This document shows, piece after piece, positions 46,392 to 55,157 of a DNA stretch of 64,000 nt. The notes under the pieces are model-generated. The model made no database searches, was not told the origin of the DNA, and saw only the letters and a list, made by a program, of their open reading frames with translations. The translations under genes and the position numbers were made by a program. Numbering within the stretch: position 1 is the stretch's first letter; each line of letters begins with the position of its first letter. Source of the stretch: Methylopila sp. M107 (lineage in GTDB: Bacteria > Pseudomonadota > Alphaproteobacteria > Rhizobiales > Methylopilaceae); contig NZ_ARWB01000001.1 in the NCBI RefSeq assembly GCF_000384475.1, forward strand, positions 3,661,039 through 3,725,038, in the 5' to 3' direction.

Positions 46392-47144
46392 ATGCGGCTT
46401 CGCTGTTTCGTCGCAGCTCTGTCTATCGCAGCTCTTGGGACATCCGCGCGGGCCGGCGACGGGGCCGGCCTCGACGTGCTCGGCTACTCGGCCGACGGCG
46501 AGCGGTTCGCCTATGAGCAGTTCGGCTCGCAGGACGGCTCGTCGTTTCCCTACAGCGATCTCTTCGTGATCGACGCCGCGACCGGCGAGGACGTCGATGG
46601 CGGGCCATTCCGCACGGTGATCGAGAAGGAGCTCGCCGGCGTCGAGGCCGCACGGGACGAGACCGCGAGAAAGGCGAAACCGGTTCTCGAGCGGCTTGCG
46701 ATCGGGAGGGGCGGCATGGCCGTGGCCGTCAACGAGGCTGCCCGACCGTCCGAAGAGCTGCTCCCGATGGACGTCTATCCCGTGCAGGCGAAGGATGTCG
46801 CGGAACTGCCGCTGCCGGCCTCGGCGCTCGGTCCCGCGAAGGTGCGGATCGAAACGTCGCCCGCGCGGAGCCCCCATTGCGACACCGTCGCCGAGGGGCG
46901 GGCCAAGGCTCTGACCGTGACGTTGGCGCGCGGCGGCGCGCAGCCGACAACGCTGCATGCCGACAAGGAGCCGCCGGACGCGCGGGGCTGCGCCACGGCC
47001 TACGGGATCGCGGGCGTCTACCTCCGCCCCCGATCCGACGACGCGGTGGCGCTGGTCGTTATCGTCAGCGCCTATCCGGTCGGCTTCGAGGGCCCGGACC
47101 GGCGCTTCGTCGCGGTCGCGGCGCGCGTGCCGACAGGGGAGTGA
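46392..47144 (+). CDS. DUF2259 secreted protein
   Basis: 250 residues. Signal peptide (CFVAALSIAALGTSARAGD), then LDVLGYSADGERFAYEQFGSQDGSSFPYSDLFVID, typical of DUF2259, a periplasmic domain of unknown function. ATG 46392 lies behind AAGGA. Precedes the FUSC-family gene by 8 bases, so the two are probably co-transcribed. Confidence 0.85.
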   Translation: MRLRCFVAALSIAALGTSARAGDGAGLDVLGYSADGERFAYEQFGSQDGSSFPYSDLFVIDAATGEDVDGGPFRTVIEKELAGVEAARDETARKAKPVLERLAIGRGGMAVAVNEAARPSEELLPMDVYPVQAKDVAELPLPASALGPAKVRIETSPARSPHCDTVAEGRAKALTVTLARGGAQPTTLHADKEPPDARGCATAYGIAGVYLRPRSDDAVALVVIVSAYPVGFEGPDRRFVAVAARVPTGE

Positions 47145-47152
47145 CCGGCCCC

Positions 47153-48214
47153 ATGTCGCTCCAGATCGCCGACCGCTACGCCGCAGATCTCCGCCTCGCC
47201 GCCAAGGTGGCGACCGCCGCCGCGAGCGCATTCGTGTTCGCGACCCTGCTCGGCCTGCCGCAGGGCTACTGGAGCGTGATCTCGGCGCTCGTCGTGGTGC
47301 AGTCGAGCGTCGGCGGTACGCTTGCGGCCGCGCAGGAGCGCGCGATCGGCACGCTGGTCGGCGCGATCGTGGGCGGGATCGCGGCCTTCCTCCACCCGCA
47401 TTCGCTGCTCACCACCTCGATCACGCTCACCGTGGTGACGGCCGCGCTCGCCTTCGCGGCGGCCGGCCGGCCGAGCCTGAAGCTCGCCCCCGTCACGGCC
47501 GCGATCCTGCTCGTCGCGACCGCGAACCAGCCGAACCAGCTGCTGTTCGCAGCAGAGCGCGTGCTCGAGGTGATGCTGGGCTGCGCCATGGGCATCGCCG
47601 CGACCTTCCTTGTGTTTCCCAATAGGCTCGACCGCGAGATTTCGAGTGAAGCGCGCGCCATCGCGGGCGCGCTCGCGGCCATCCTGCGCGGCGCGCCGGA
47701 CCGTCGGCGCGACCCGGATTCCATGCACGCCTATCTCGGCGCGCAGGATGGCGTCCGCCGCAAGCTCGCGGCCTTCGAGAAATCCGTGGCCGACGCCCGC
47801 CGCGCGCCCGGCGGTCGCGCGAGCGCCGAGGCGCGCTCGTCGCTTCAGCGCACGCTCTGGCGGGTCCGCAACGACGTCGCAGCCGTCGACCGCGCGCTCG
47901 CCGCCGCGCCGGACGAGGCCCGCCAACTGGTCGGCCCGACGTCGGGCGCGCTGATGCTGGCGGCCGCCGACCTGCTCGACGCGCTCGCGACGGGCGGAGA
48001 CGCGACGCGCCTCCTGGCCGAGGTCGCCGACCGCCGCGCCGCGCTCGACGACGCGGTCGCGCATCTCGGAGACGGCGCCGAGGCGGAGCATCTGGAAGCC
48101 GCCGACGCGGTCACGACGCTCGGCCTTGTGTTTTCTCTAAGGAACCTTTCGGGCAACCTCAGCGACCTCGCGGATCGTCTGAACGAGGCCCGTTCGGGCG
48201 AAATTACAGAGTAA
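47153..48214 (+). CDS. FUSC-family (aromatic-acid-exporter-like) membrane protein
   Basis: 353 residues. Six hydrophobic helices in the first 165 residues (AFVFATLLGLPQGYWSVISALVV, LVGAIVGGIAAFL and others), then a mostly helical cytoplasmic domain. The W-x-x-x-S/T-x-x-x-V pattern after the first helix pair fits FUSC/YccS/AaeB proteins, which export aromatic acids or similar. Substrate unknown. Confidence 0.82.
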   Translation: MSLQIADRYAADLRLAAKVATAAASAFVFATLLGLPQGYWSVISALVVVQSSVGGTLAAAQERAIGTLVGAIVGGIAAFLHPHSLLTTSITLTVVTAALAFAAAGRPSLKLAPVTAAILLVATANQPNQLLFAAERVLEVMLGCAMGIAATFLVFPNRLDREISSEARAIAGALAAILRGAPDRRRDPDSMHAYLGAQDGVRRKLAAFEKSVADARRAPGGRASAEARSSLQRTLWRVRNDVAAVDRALAAAPDEARQLVGPTSGALMLAAADLLDALATGGDATRLLAEVADRRAALDDAVAHLGDGAEAEHLEAADAVTTLGLVFSLRNLSGNLSDLADRLNEARSGEITE

Positions 48215-48254
48215 ACAAGACGTTAACAAAAGAGCCAAAACGCCTGATAATCAG
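48212..48254 (+). promoter_or_regulatory. AT-rich leader with CtrA-like site and palindrome
   Basis: TAAA-N7-TTAAC (48212-48227), one mismatch to the CtrA box, and the palindrome CTGATAATCAG (48244-48254) lie in an AT-rich patch about 100-140 bases before the crescentin-like gene. Confidence 0.25.
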
Positions 48255-48350
48255 AGCCTCGACGCTTCCCCAAATTAGAAAAATGACTATGGTTGCTTGA
48301 CGTCAAAATGTCGCGCCCAGCGCGATTCGGGGTGGGGGATTTCGGGGCTC

Positions 48351-49832
48351 ATGTCTTGGTCGCGAACGCTTCGCAACGTCCTTTCGGGCCCACAATCGGG
48401 AGAAGGAGGTGAGGGCGGCGACGGGTCTTATGGCCACATGGTCGACCTGCCGGCCCTTGCGGTCGCGCTCGAGACGCCGCGTCCGTCTTTTGACGCCATC
48501 GGCCAGCGGGACGAGGCGCTGCGCCATCGGCTCGGCGTCATGCTGGATCGGCTCGACGACCTGAAGACGCTTCAGGAGGACTTCGCCGACATCATGTCGC
48601 CTCTGGTGCGGATCAGCGAGGATCTCTCGCGCGCGAGCGTGCGGGCAGCCGAGCTGGAAGCCCTGCTCGGCCAGGAGCGCCAGTCGAGCGGCGCTCTCCG
48701 GCAGGAGGCCGCCGATCTCAACGTGCGGCTTTCGTCCGTGGGCAACGAGCTCTCCGGCCTCGGCGCGCGCGCCAGCCAGGCCGAGGCGGCGGTCGGCGAA
48801 CGCGACCAGACGATCGAGGAACTGCGGGTCGTCCAGCGCGACGGCCTGCTCATGATCGAGAACCTCGAGCGGCAGCTGTTCGGGGAGACCGAGCAGAACA
48901 AGGCGCTGCTCGCCGAGAACAAGGCGCTTCGCGTCGAGGCCCAGACGGTCGACACCGCGCTCGCGCGCGCCGAGCACGATCTGCATGGCGTGCGGGAGCG
49001 CATCGCGGTGCTCGAGCAGGACAATCGCCGCCTGCAGGCGATCAGCGAGGAACAGGGCGGCCAGCTGGCCGAACTCGAGGGCCGGCGGGCCGAATACGAG
49101 GCGGCGGCGGAGTCCGACAGGCAGCGCGTCAGCCTGCTGGAATCGCAGCTCGCCGCCGAGACCTCCGCGCGCGAACGCAGCGAGGCGCAGGCGGAGGCCG
49201 AAGCGGCCGCCCATCGGACCGAACGGGCCGGCCTCGCGATGAAGCTGGAGTCGGCCGAGAACCGCGCCGCCTCGACCGCGCAGCTTCTCGGCCAGACGCG
49301 GAACCAGCTGCGTGAGAAGGACGAGGCCTATCGCGGCGCCGATCGCAGCCTCAAGGAGGCGATCATCGCGAAGGCGACCTCGGATCGCCGCCACGAGAGC
49401 GCGCAGGCCGATCTTGCGCGACAGACCGAGCGGTTCGTCGAGATGCAGCGCCTGAAAGGCGACCTCGATGCGCGCAGCGCCATGCTCACCAAGGCGCTCG
49501 CCGCCAAGGACGCGGCGCTCGACCAGACGGTGGCGCGCAACGCCGCGCTCAACGAGCGGATCGAGCAGCTCGCCAGCCGCCACGAGGCCGCCCGGGCCGA
49601 ACTCGACACGGCCAATCGCCGTCTGACCGAAGATCTGCAGAACGAGAAGGCGGAGCGCGCCTTGATGCAGGGCGCGCTCGAAATCGCGCGGGAGAGCCGC
49701 GGCGCGCTGCAGAAGCAGCACGAGGCGCTGAAGCGCTCGAGCCGCGGATGGCGCGAGGCGACGCGCGACGAGCCGGAAAACGACGAGCAGAGCAACGTTC
49801 ATCCAATCAATTCGGGCGCCAAGCCCGCCTGA
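48351..49832 (+). CDS. Long coiled-coil, crescentin-like protein
   Basis: 493 residues. After a basic N-terminus (MSWSRTLRNVLSGPQ) and a short linker, residues about 40-470 are almost continuous heptad coiled coil, rich in Ala, Glu, Arg and Gln and without Pro. The N-terminal block RHRLGVMLDRLDDLKTLQEDFADIMSPLVRISEDL resembles the start of crescentin-type rods. A short tail (EPENDEQSNVHPIN) follows. Probably an intermediate-filament-like cytoskeletal or scaffolding protein. ATG 48351 is used; a TTG at 48297 would add 18 residues of unlikely sequence. Followed by two smaller coiled-coil genes. Confidence 0.7.
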   Translation: MSWSRTLRNVLSGPQSGEGGEGGDGSYGHMVDLPALAVALETPRPSFDAIGQRDEALRHRLGVMLDRLDDLKTLQEDFADIMSPLVRISEDLSRASVRAAELEALLGQERQSSGALRQEAADLNVRLSSVGNELSGLGARASQAEAAVGERDQTIEELRVVQRDGLLMIENLERQLFGETEQNKALLAENKALRVEAQTVDTALARAEHDLHGVRERIAVLEQDNRRLQAISEEQGGQLAELEGRRAEYEAAAESDRQRVSLLESQLAAETSARERSEAQAEAEAAAHRTERAGLAMKLESAENRAASTAQLLGQTRNQLREKDEAYRGADRSLKEAIIAKATSDRRHESAQADLARQTERFVEMQRLKGDLDARSAMLTKALAAKDAALDQTVARNAALNERIEQLASRHEAARAELDTANRRLTEDLQNEKAERALMQGALEIARESRGALQKQHEALKRSSRGWREATRDEPENDEQSNVHPINSGAKPA

Positions 49833-49851
49833 ACGCTTCGTGGATCGGATC

Positions 49852-50328
49852 ATGACCGAGAAGGCCTATACGGACAGCGCAGCCCAGTTCAGCGCAGCCT
49901 TGCACGCGCGCTCGCGCCCGGTTCCGGGCCCGCGGACCGACATCGTCGTCAGCCTTCCGACGCGGCCGCCCGAGTCCTCCGACGACCGGCAGACGCTCGC
50001 GAAAGTGGGTGACTGGAGTTCGGCGCTGGAGCTCGTCGAAGAGGCGAGCGAGGCGATCCGCATCAGCGAGGAACGCGCCAACGAGCTGGAGGTCGAGCTC
50101 GACCACGTCATGAACCGGGCGGCGGAGGAGATGCGCCGACTGAACGCCGAGCTGACCGCCGCCGAGCAGAAGGCGGCGCGCAGCGAGGAGCGGCTCCGGG
50201 CCGCCGAGTCGCGCGCTTCGGAGGCCGAGGCCTGGCTGGTCCGCCTGCACCAGGCGGTCCACGACGCCTTCTCGCCGCTGCAGCGCAGATCGGCGACGCA
50301 GGCGCCCGCGGCGCGGGAGGGCGCATGA
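49852..50328 (+). CDS. Small coiled-coil protein
   Basis: 158 residues from ATG 49852 (a GTG at 49840 adds four). The first 60 residues are Pro/Ser-containing and flexible, then about 90 residues of coiled coil (LEVELDHVMNRAAEEMRRLNAEL...RLRAAESRASEAEAW). Not a named family. Lies 19 bases after the crescentin-like gene and overlaps the next by four bases (ATGA). Confidence 0.7.
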   Translation: MTEKAYTDSAAQFSAALHARSRPVPGPRTDIVVSLPTRPPESSDDRQTLAKVGDWSSALELVEEASEAIRISEERANELEVELDHVMNRAAEEMRRLNAELTAAEQKAARSEERLRAAESRASEAEAWLVRLHQAVHDAFSPLQRRSATQAPAAREGA

Positions 50329-50783
50329 TCGAACCGGGAAGCGCCTCCTGGAAGGACGCGGCCGCCGTCCCGACGGACGACGACTACGATCCTGACGCCA
50401 TTTTCGAGCTGATCGAGCGCACCGCCGAAACGATGCGCGCGCTGCAGGAGAACGAGCAGGCGATCGCGGCGCGCGAGCAGTCCTTCCAGGTCAAGTTCGA
50501 GCGCGAGCGGGCGAGCTGGCGCGGGGACCTCGAGGAGTTGAGGCGCACGGTCGAGGCCTGTCTCGAAAGGGCGACGACGGCCGAGCAGGAGACCGCCGAA
50601 GTCCGGTCGCAGGCGAAGCAGGCGCTCGCGCTTTGCGACGAGACGCGATCGCGGGAGGCTGCGGCCGTCAAGCGGCTGGAAGCCGCCGAGGCGCGGGCTC
50701 GCCTCGCCGAAGAACGCTTCGCGCAGCTCGAAGCCTTCCTGTCGAAGAACTTTTCTCAGTTCGCCATGCGCCGCACCGGGTAG
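50325..50783 (+). CDS. Small coiled-coil protein, paralogue-like tail
   Basis: 152 residues. A short acidic N-terminus (TDDDYDPDAIFELIERTAETMRAL), then coiled coil to the end. The C-terminal half (VKRLEAAEARARLAEERFAQLEAFL) resembles the tail of the preceding protein, suggesting duplication. Last of the three-gene unit; a family A repeat follows. Confidence 0.7.
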   Translation: MIEPGSASWKDAAAVPTDDDYDPDAIFELIERTAETMRALQENEQAIAAREQSFQVKFERERASWRGDLEELRRTVEACLERATTAEQETAEVRSQAKQALALCDETRSREAAAVKRLEAAEARARLAEERFAQLEAFLSKNFSQFAMRRTG

Positions 50784-50821
50784 CCGGAGCGCTTTCGCGC
50801 AACGTCGATCCGGTCAAAGCT

Positions 50822-50918
50822 GTCATGCCCGCGCGGCAGCGCCGGTATCCACGACTTGCCTCGGTTCGTAGAGCGCTGCGATGAAGTCGTCGCTACCCGA
50901 GCATGCTCGGGCATGACG
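50822..50918. repeat. Family A repeat pair
   Basis: Left arm TGTCATGCCCGCGCGGCAGC, right arm ending CTCGGGCATGACGG. With the next copy it fills most of the 307-base gap 50784-51090, in which I see no gene. Confidence 0.65.
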
Positions 50919-50976
50919 GTAGAGACGACCTCGCTTCAACTGAAATGCCGTCAAGCCCGCCCGCTTCATACGGAAC

Positions 50977-51044
50977 CGTCATTCCGGCCGATGGGTCGGT
51001 CTCCAGACCCGAAGCGAGACCCTGCGGCTGCGGCCAGAATGACG
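50977..51044. repeat. Family A repeat, short variant
   Basis: Left arm CGTCATTCCGGCCGATGG, right arm GCGGCCAGAATGACG. Related to 52867-52962. Confidence 0.6.
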
Positions 51045-51090
51045 TGGCGACTCCGTCGGGTCCGGCGTCATGCTCCAAAACCGCAATGCG

Positions 51091-51504
51091 TCAGCCGGCG
51101 ATCGCGGTTCCGCCCGCCACCAGCCATTGCGGGTCGAACCAGCGGTCGGCCTCGCCGTCATAGGGCAGGCGGTTGATGTCCCAGTGCCGGATGAACGGCG
51201 CGTAGACGCCCCAGGCGACCGGTCCGCCGCCGACATAGACGACGCGATCGGGAAACTGCGCCAGCACCTGCTCCGGCTGCATCGAGCGCCGGATGACGAA
51301 CAGCGTCCGGTCATGCCGGGCGAATTCGGGGATCGCGGAAATGGTCTTTTCGCCGGCGATCAGCACATGGCCGCGCGTGATGTCGAAGAACCGCGCGACG
51401 TCCGCCGTGAACTCCGGATGCGTGTTCCCCTCCCAGGGCAGCACGCCGTGCAGGCCCATCTGGCCGCGCAGGCCGATGGCGCAGATCGAGCGGACGTCGG
51501 GCAT
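51091..51504 (-). CDS. Short DHFR-like reductase (possible dihydromethanopterin reductase)
   Basis: 137 residues, against about 160 for ordinary DHFR. DHFR features: AIGLRGQMGLHGVLPWEG, the acidic residue in FTADVARFF at the position of the catalytic Asp, VLIAGEKTIS (NADPH loop) and VVYVGGGPVAW. The size fits DmrA of Methylobacterium, a DHFR homologue of about 15 kDa that reduces dihydromethanopterin for the C1 pathway. No thyA lies beside it. FolA-type activity is the alternative; sequence alone does not decide. ATG at 51504. Confidence 0.65.
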   Translation of the reverse strand: MPDVRSICAIGLRGQMGLHGVLPWEGNTHPEFTADVARFFDITRGHVLIAGEKTISAIPEFARHDRTLFVIRRSMQPEQVLAQFPDRVVYVGGGPVAWGVYAPFIRHWDINRLPYDGEADRWFDPQWLVAGGTAIAG

Positions 51505-51534
51505 CGGTTTCCTATCGCACTGTTCGCTGAGTGC

Positions 51535-52173
51535 TCACGCCTGGCCGGCGAGCGCCGTTGGGGTCTGGCGAAGCTCGGCGATCGACTGGCGGATTACCAC
51601 CACGGCGCCCTGCAGGGCGAGCGCCGCCATGATCGCGGCGACGACGACGTCCGGCCAGCCGGTTCCGGTGCCGAACACGCCCAGCGCCGCCATCAGCACC
51701 GCGAGGTTCCCGACGACGTCGTTGCGCGTGCAGATCCATGCGGACCGCATGTTGGCGTCGCCGTCACGATAGGCCCAGAGCAGCGCGAACGAGGCGGCGT
51801 TCGCGGCGAGCGCGAGGACACCGACAATCCCCATCGTGGTCGCGGCCGGAACCGTGCCGTGGACGATGTGCCAGACGGTGACGCCGATCACCCAGAAGCC
51901 GAACAGCGCCATCGTCGCGCCCTTCAGCAGCGCGGCCGAGGCGCGGTAGCGGATCGCCGCGCCGATGACCGCGAGGCTGACGCCGTAATTCGCGGCGTCG
52001 CCCAGGAAATCGAGCGCGTCGGCCTGCAGCGAGGCGGAGCCGGACGCCAATCCTGCTCCGACCTCGACGACGAACATCGCGGCGTTGATCGCGAGCGCCG
52101 CCCACAGCACGCGGCGTTGCGCCCGATCGTCGGGCTTCGGCTCGGGCGTGTGGCAGTGATTGCAGCAGCTCAT
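51535..52173 (-). CDS. CDF-type cation efflux protein without C-terminal domain
   Basis: 212 residues. N-terminal metal-binding-like MSCCNHCHTPEP, then six hydrophobic helices. The metal sites of the cation diffusion facilitator family are visible: ADALDFLGDAANY (second helix) and CTRNDVVGNLAV (fifth helix, His replaced by Asn in the first position). The usual cytoplasmic C-terminal domain is missing; the protein ends soon after the last helix. Probably exports Zn, Co or similar. 30 bases from the DHFR-like gene, same strand. Confidence 0.8.
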   Translation of the reverse strand: MSCCNHCHTPEPKPDDRAQRRVLWAALAINAAMFVVEVGAGLASGSASLQADALDFLGDAANYGVSLAVIGAAIRYRASAALLKGATMALFGFWVIGVTVWHIVHGTVPAATTMGIVGVLALAANAASFALLWAYRDGDANMRSAWICTRNDVVGNLAVLMAALGVFGTGTGWPDVVVAAIMAALALQGAVVVIRQSIAELRQTPTALAGQA

Positions 52174-52209
52174 CGGATGAGCTTAGTCGAGCCGGCCGCC
52201 GTTACGCTA

Positions 52210-52644
52210 TTACGTCCGCCACGGATGCGCCGGCAACTCGGTCGAGCCGAGCGCCTCGGCGCCGGCCGTCGCGACCGTGTGGTCGTTGTCCACGGACGAG
52301 CCGCTGACGCCGATCGCGCCGATCATCACGCCGTCCTTGTCGACGATCGGCAACCCGCCCGGAAAGGTGATCAGTCCGCCGTTCGAATGCTCGATGCCGT
52401 AGAGCGGGCCGCCCGGCTGCGACAGGCCGCCGATCGCGCCGGTCGGCATGCCGAAGAACACGGCGGTCTTGGCCTTCTTGATGGCGATGTCGATCGAGCC
52501 GACCCAGGCGTCGTCCATGCGGTAGAAGGCCTTGAGGTCGGCGCCGGAATCGACGATCGCGACGCACATATAGGTGTCGATGGCCTTGGCCTTCTCGATC
52601 GCCTTCTTGATGGCCGCCTCGGCGTCCTTGATGGTGACATGCAT
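52210..52644 (-). CDS. GlcG/HbpS family (DUF336) protein
   Basis: 144 residues. [22 protein letters not shown]...[51 protein letters not shown] and the C-terminal Asp/Ala-rich part match GlcG/HbpS. Members bind haem or small ligands; no enzymatic role is certain. ATG 52644 behind AAGGAG; a longer frame to 52749 lacks this. First of a possible minus-strand unit with the CDF and DHFR-like genes. Confidence 0.85.
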   Translation of the reverse strand: MHVTIKDAEAAIKKAIEKAKAIDTYMCVAIVDSGADLKAFYRMDDAWVGSIDIAIKKAKTAVFFGMPTGAIGGLSQPGGPLYGIEHSNGGLITFPGGLPIVDKDGVMIGAIGVSGSSVDNDHTVATAGAEALGSTELPAHPWRT

Positions 52645-52866
52645 TGCGAGAACTCCTTCGCGAACGCCCGGTCTGGCGCCGGGTTCGGGCGGAGACATAG
52701 GGCGGCCGGCCCGCAAAGCGCGCGCGTGAAGGCGATCGGTCCGCGACATCGCGGCCGTCGCGCCTGCGTCATGGCGGGCGGATAGGCGTTCGGGTCGACC
52801 AGAGACCGCCGGACCCGCCGCGCAATGGCCGCCCTCACCATCGATCGCGATACGCCGCCATTGGAA

Positions 52867-52962
52867 GTCATTCCGGCCGAATTGTCGGAATCCATGCCCT
52901 CCACGGGAGCGAAAACATCGCGCCGCCGCGGAAATGGGTTCCGGGACAAGCCCGGAACGACA
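52867..52962. repeat. Family A repeat reading open into the ELM1 gene
   Basis: Left arm GTCATTCCGGCCGAATTGTC, right arm GTTCCGGGACAAGCCCGGAACGAC with a variant terminal AACGAC. It lies in the 360-base divergent gap 52645-53004 and is open in the frame of the following gene, which shows that the true start is later. Confidence 0.65.
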
Positions 52963-53004
52963 GGCTTTGATGCCTCCGAGACCGATAAGAACAGTTTAAG
53001 CGCA

Positions 53005-54048
53005 GTGGTCTGGGTGTTGCGCGGCAATCGCCAGGGCGACAATGCGATGATCGAGGCGGCCGCCGAAGCGAGCGGCCTCGCCCGCCGCTCCATCCAGCTG
53101 CGGTTCAATCCGCTCGGCGGTTTGCAGAACCTGTTTCCCGGCGGATCGCTGTTTAGCCTGACCGGCGCCTCCCGCGCGGCGCTGGCGCCGCCCTGGCCTT
53201 CGGTCGTGCTGACGTCCGGAAAGCGCGCCGTGCCGGCCGCGCTTTGGATCAAGCGCGCCTCCGGCGGACGGACGCGGCTCGTCCATGTCGGCCGTCCACA
53301 GGCGCCGCTGCGGTGGTTCGACCTCGTCGTCACCACGCCGCAATACCGGCTCCCGACGCGTTCGAATGTGATGATTTGCCGACTTCCAACTACCTCCGGA
53401 CGACACGCCTCGGCGGTCGCGTCGGATCTCGCGAGCATGCCGCGGCCGCGCCTGGTCGGGCTCGTCGGGGGCTCCGCCGCGCCGCAGACGCTCGACGCCG
53501 GCGCGGCGCGGGCCTTCGCGGCGGAAGCGCTGGCGCGGACCGCCGCGGCCGGCGGATCTCTGCTCGTCGCCACCTCGCCGCGAACCTCGCGCGCGGCGGG
53601 CGAGGCGCTGCGTCACGCGCTCACGAGCGCGGAAAGTGCGGTCAGCCTCTGCATCTACGGCGAGGGACCGAACAGGTATCGGGACTTCGCCGCAGCCGCT
53701 GACGGGTTCCTTGTCACCGACGACAGCGTTTCGATGGTCGTGGAAGCCGCCGCGACCGGTCGACCCGTCGCGCTCTTTCGATTGCCCGCGCGGCCCGGGC
53801 CTTTTCTGCGCGCGTTCGGCGCGCTGGACGCTGCGGCGTCCCGCAGCACGCTTGGAACGACGGCGCTCGAGGCTCTCACAGCATTGGGATTGATACGGTC
53901 GAACAGAGATATAGCCAGCTACATGCATGGCCTCGAATCTGACGGCCTGCTCGCCGGCGGCGACGCGCTCGCGACCCTCGCGGCGGACGAACTCACCGCG
54001 GTCGGACAGCGCGTGGCGTCGCTTGCGGCCGAGGTTCTCTGGGCATGA
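53005..54048 (+). CDS. ELM1-family (mitochondrial-fission ELM1-like) protein
   Basis: 347 residues. The homology begins with VVWVLRGNRQGDNAMIEAAAEASGL, so GTG 53005 is chosen; an ATG at 52825 would translate a repeat. The fold is glycosyltransferase-B-like. The second half contains RPRLVGLVGGSAAPQTL, LVATSPRTSRAAGEAL, ADGFLVTDDSVSMVVEAAATGRPVALF, the last like the donor-binding loop of GT-B enzymes. PF06258 proteins are mostly uncharacterised in bacteria; a sugar transferase role is inferred. First gene of a four-gene plus-strand unit. Confidence 0.82.
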   Translation: MVWVLRGNRQGDNAMIEAAAEASGLARRSIQLRFNPLGGLQNLFPGGSLFSLTGASRAALAPPWPSVVLTSGKRAVPAALWIKRASGGRTRLVHVGRPQAPLRWFDLVVTTPQYRLPTRSNVMICRLPTTSGRHASAVASDLASMPRPRLVGLVGGSAAPQTLDAGAARAFAAEALARTAAAGGSLLVATSPRTSRAAGEALRHALTSAESAVSLCIYGEGPNRYRDFAAAADGFLVTDDSVSMVVEAAATGRPVALFRLPARPGPFLRAFGALDAAASRSTLGTTALEALTALGLIRSNRDIASYMHGLESDGLLAGGDALATLAADELTAVGQRVASLAAEVLWA

Positions 54049-54113
54049 GCGCCTTCACGATTCCGTTGTCCGCCCGTTGCCGTCGAGTCACCGTGCGTCG
54101 CTAGTTTCGCGGC

Positions 54114-55157
54114 ATGCTTGACCGACCCGAATTCACTCCGGCGAAGATCCCCGAGGCTGACAAGGCCAGGCTCCGCATCATGCTGCTGGCGAAGCACGCC
54201 GACAGCGATGGAGCTCCCGATCCCGTGGACGGCAACCACGCGATCTATCATCACGAACTCCGTACGACGCTCGAATCGATCGGTCTCGACGTCGTCGCCG
54301 CGAACGACTTCTCGGCGATCGACAAGGCGTCGGGCGTCGACTTCGTGCTGACGCTTCTCAACCGCGCCGGCTTCCAGAACAGCGAGATGCTGGCCCCGCT
54401 GATGCTGACTCGCGGCGCCATCCCGTTCCTCGGCGCGAGCCCGATCCTGCGTGGCCTCGCCGACGACAAACACCTCGCCAAGGTCGTGGCCCGCGCGAGC
54501 GGCGTCCCGACGCCCGACTGGATGGTTTGCCGCATCGGACGGGCGATCGTCGACCCGACGTTCCGGGCCGAGCGGCTGGTCGTGAAACCCAACGCCTCTT
54601 CGGCGTCATGGGGCGTCAAGATTCTCGACAGCTGGGCGGAAGGCCGCCGCCACGCCGAGCACCTGCACATGCTTGGACATGACGTGCTGGTCGAGGCCTA
54701 CCATCCGCTGGTCGACGTCGCGGCCCCCGTCGTGGGCGGTGCAGGTCGCGAGCCCTGGTTCCTGCCGCCGATGTCCCACAAGCCCGAGATCGAGGGCGAG
54801 CTCAGGTCCTATGAGGAAAAGCGCGCGCTGACGCCGACGCTCGCCCGGGACGCCGACCCGCTGCATGTCGTCGACGATCCGATCCTGGTCGCGCGGCTGA
54901 AGACCCATTCGCGGGCGCTGTCGCGCGAACTCTGGCCGTTCGATTACGGCCGCTTCGAGTTCCGTTACGACGAGCGGAGCGGCGATCTCGCCTTCATGGA
55001 AGTGAACCTCTCCTGCAATCTCTGGTCCCGCAAGAGCGTGTCGCGTTCCGCCGCTTCGCTCGGCGTCGGCCATGCGGCGCTCGTCGAGTCGATCGTCGCC
55101 CACAGCCTGATGCGGCAGGGCGTCATCGCGCGCGACGCGGTCGAGATCGCCGCGTGA
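54114..55157 (+). CDS. ATP-grasp ligase, D-Ala-D-Ala-ligase-like
   Basis: 347 residues. ATP-grasp pattern: DDKHLAKVVARASGVPTPDW, RLVVKPNASSASWGVKILDSW (nucleotide Lys), ADPLHVVDDPILVARLKTHS and, near the end, FEFRYDERSGDLAFMEVNLSCNLWSRKS, with metal-binding Glu and Asn. It should join an amine to a carboxylate via acyl phosphate. Substrate unknown. ATG 54114, 65 bases after the ELM1 gene; its stop overlaps the next start (GTGA). Confidence 0.8.
   Translation: MLDRPEFTPAKIPEADKARLRIMLLAKHADSDGAPDPVDGNHAIYHHELRTTLESIGLDVVAANDFSAIDKASGVDFVLTLLNRAGFQNSEMLAPLMLTRGAIPFLGASPILRGLADDKHLAKVVARASGVPTPDWMVCRIGRAIVDPTFRAERLVVKPNASSASWGVKILDSWAEGRRHAEHLHMLGHDVLVEAYHPLVDVAAPVVGGAGREPWFLPPMSHKPEIEGELRSYEEKRALTPTLARDADPLHVVDDPILVARLKTHSRALSRELWPFDYGRFEFRYDERSGDLAFMEVNLSCNLWSRKSVSRSAASLGVGHAALVESIVAHSLMRQGVIARDAVEIAA

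Noticed and set aside
44712-47231. 839-codon minus-strand frame across miaB and two plus-strand genes
   Set aside because: It runs out of frame through miaB and antisense to YcxB- and DUF2259-type genes; the product is Arg-rich and matches nothing.
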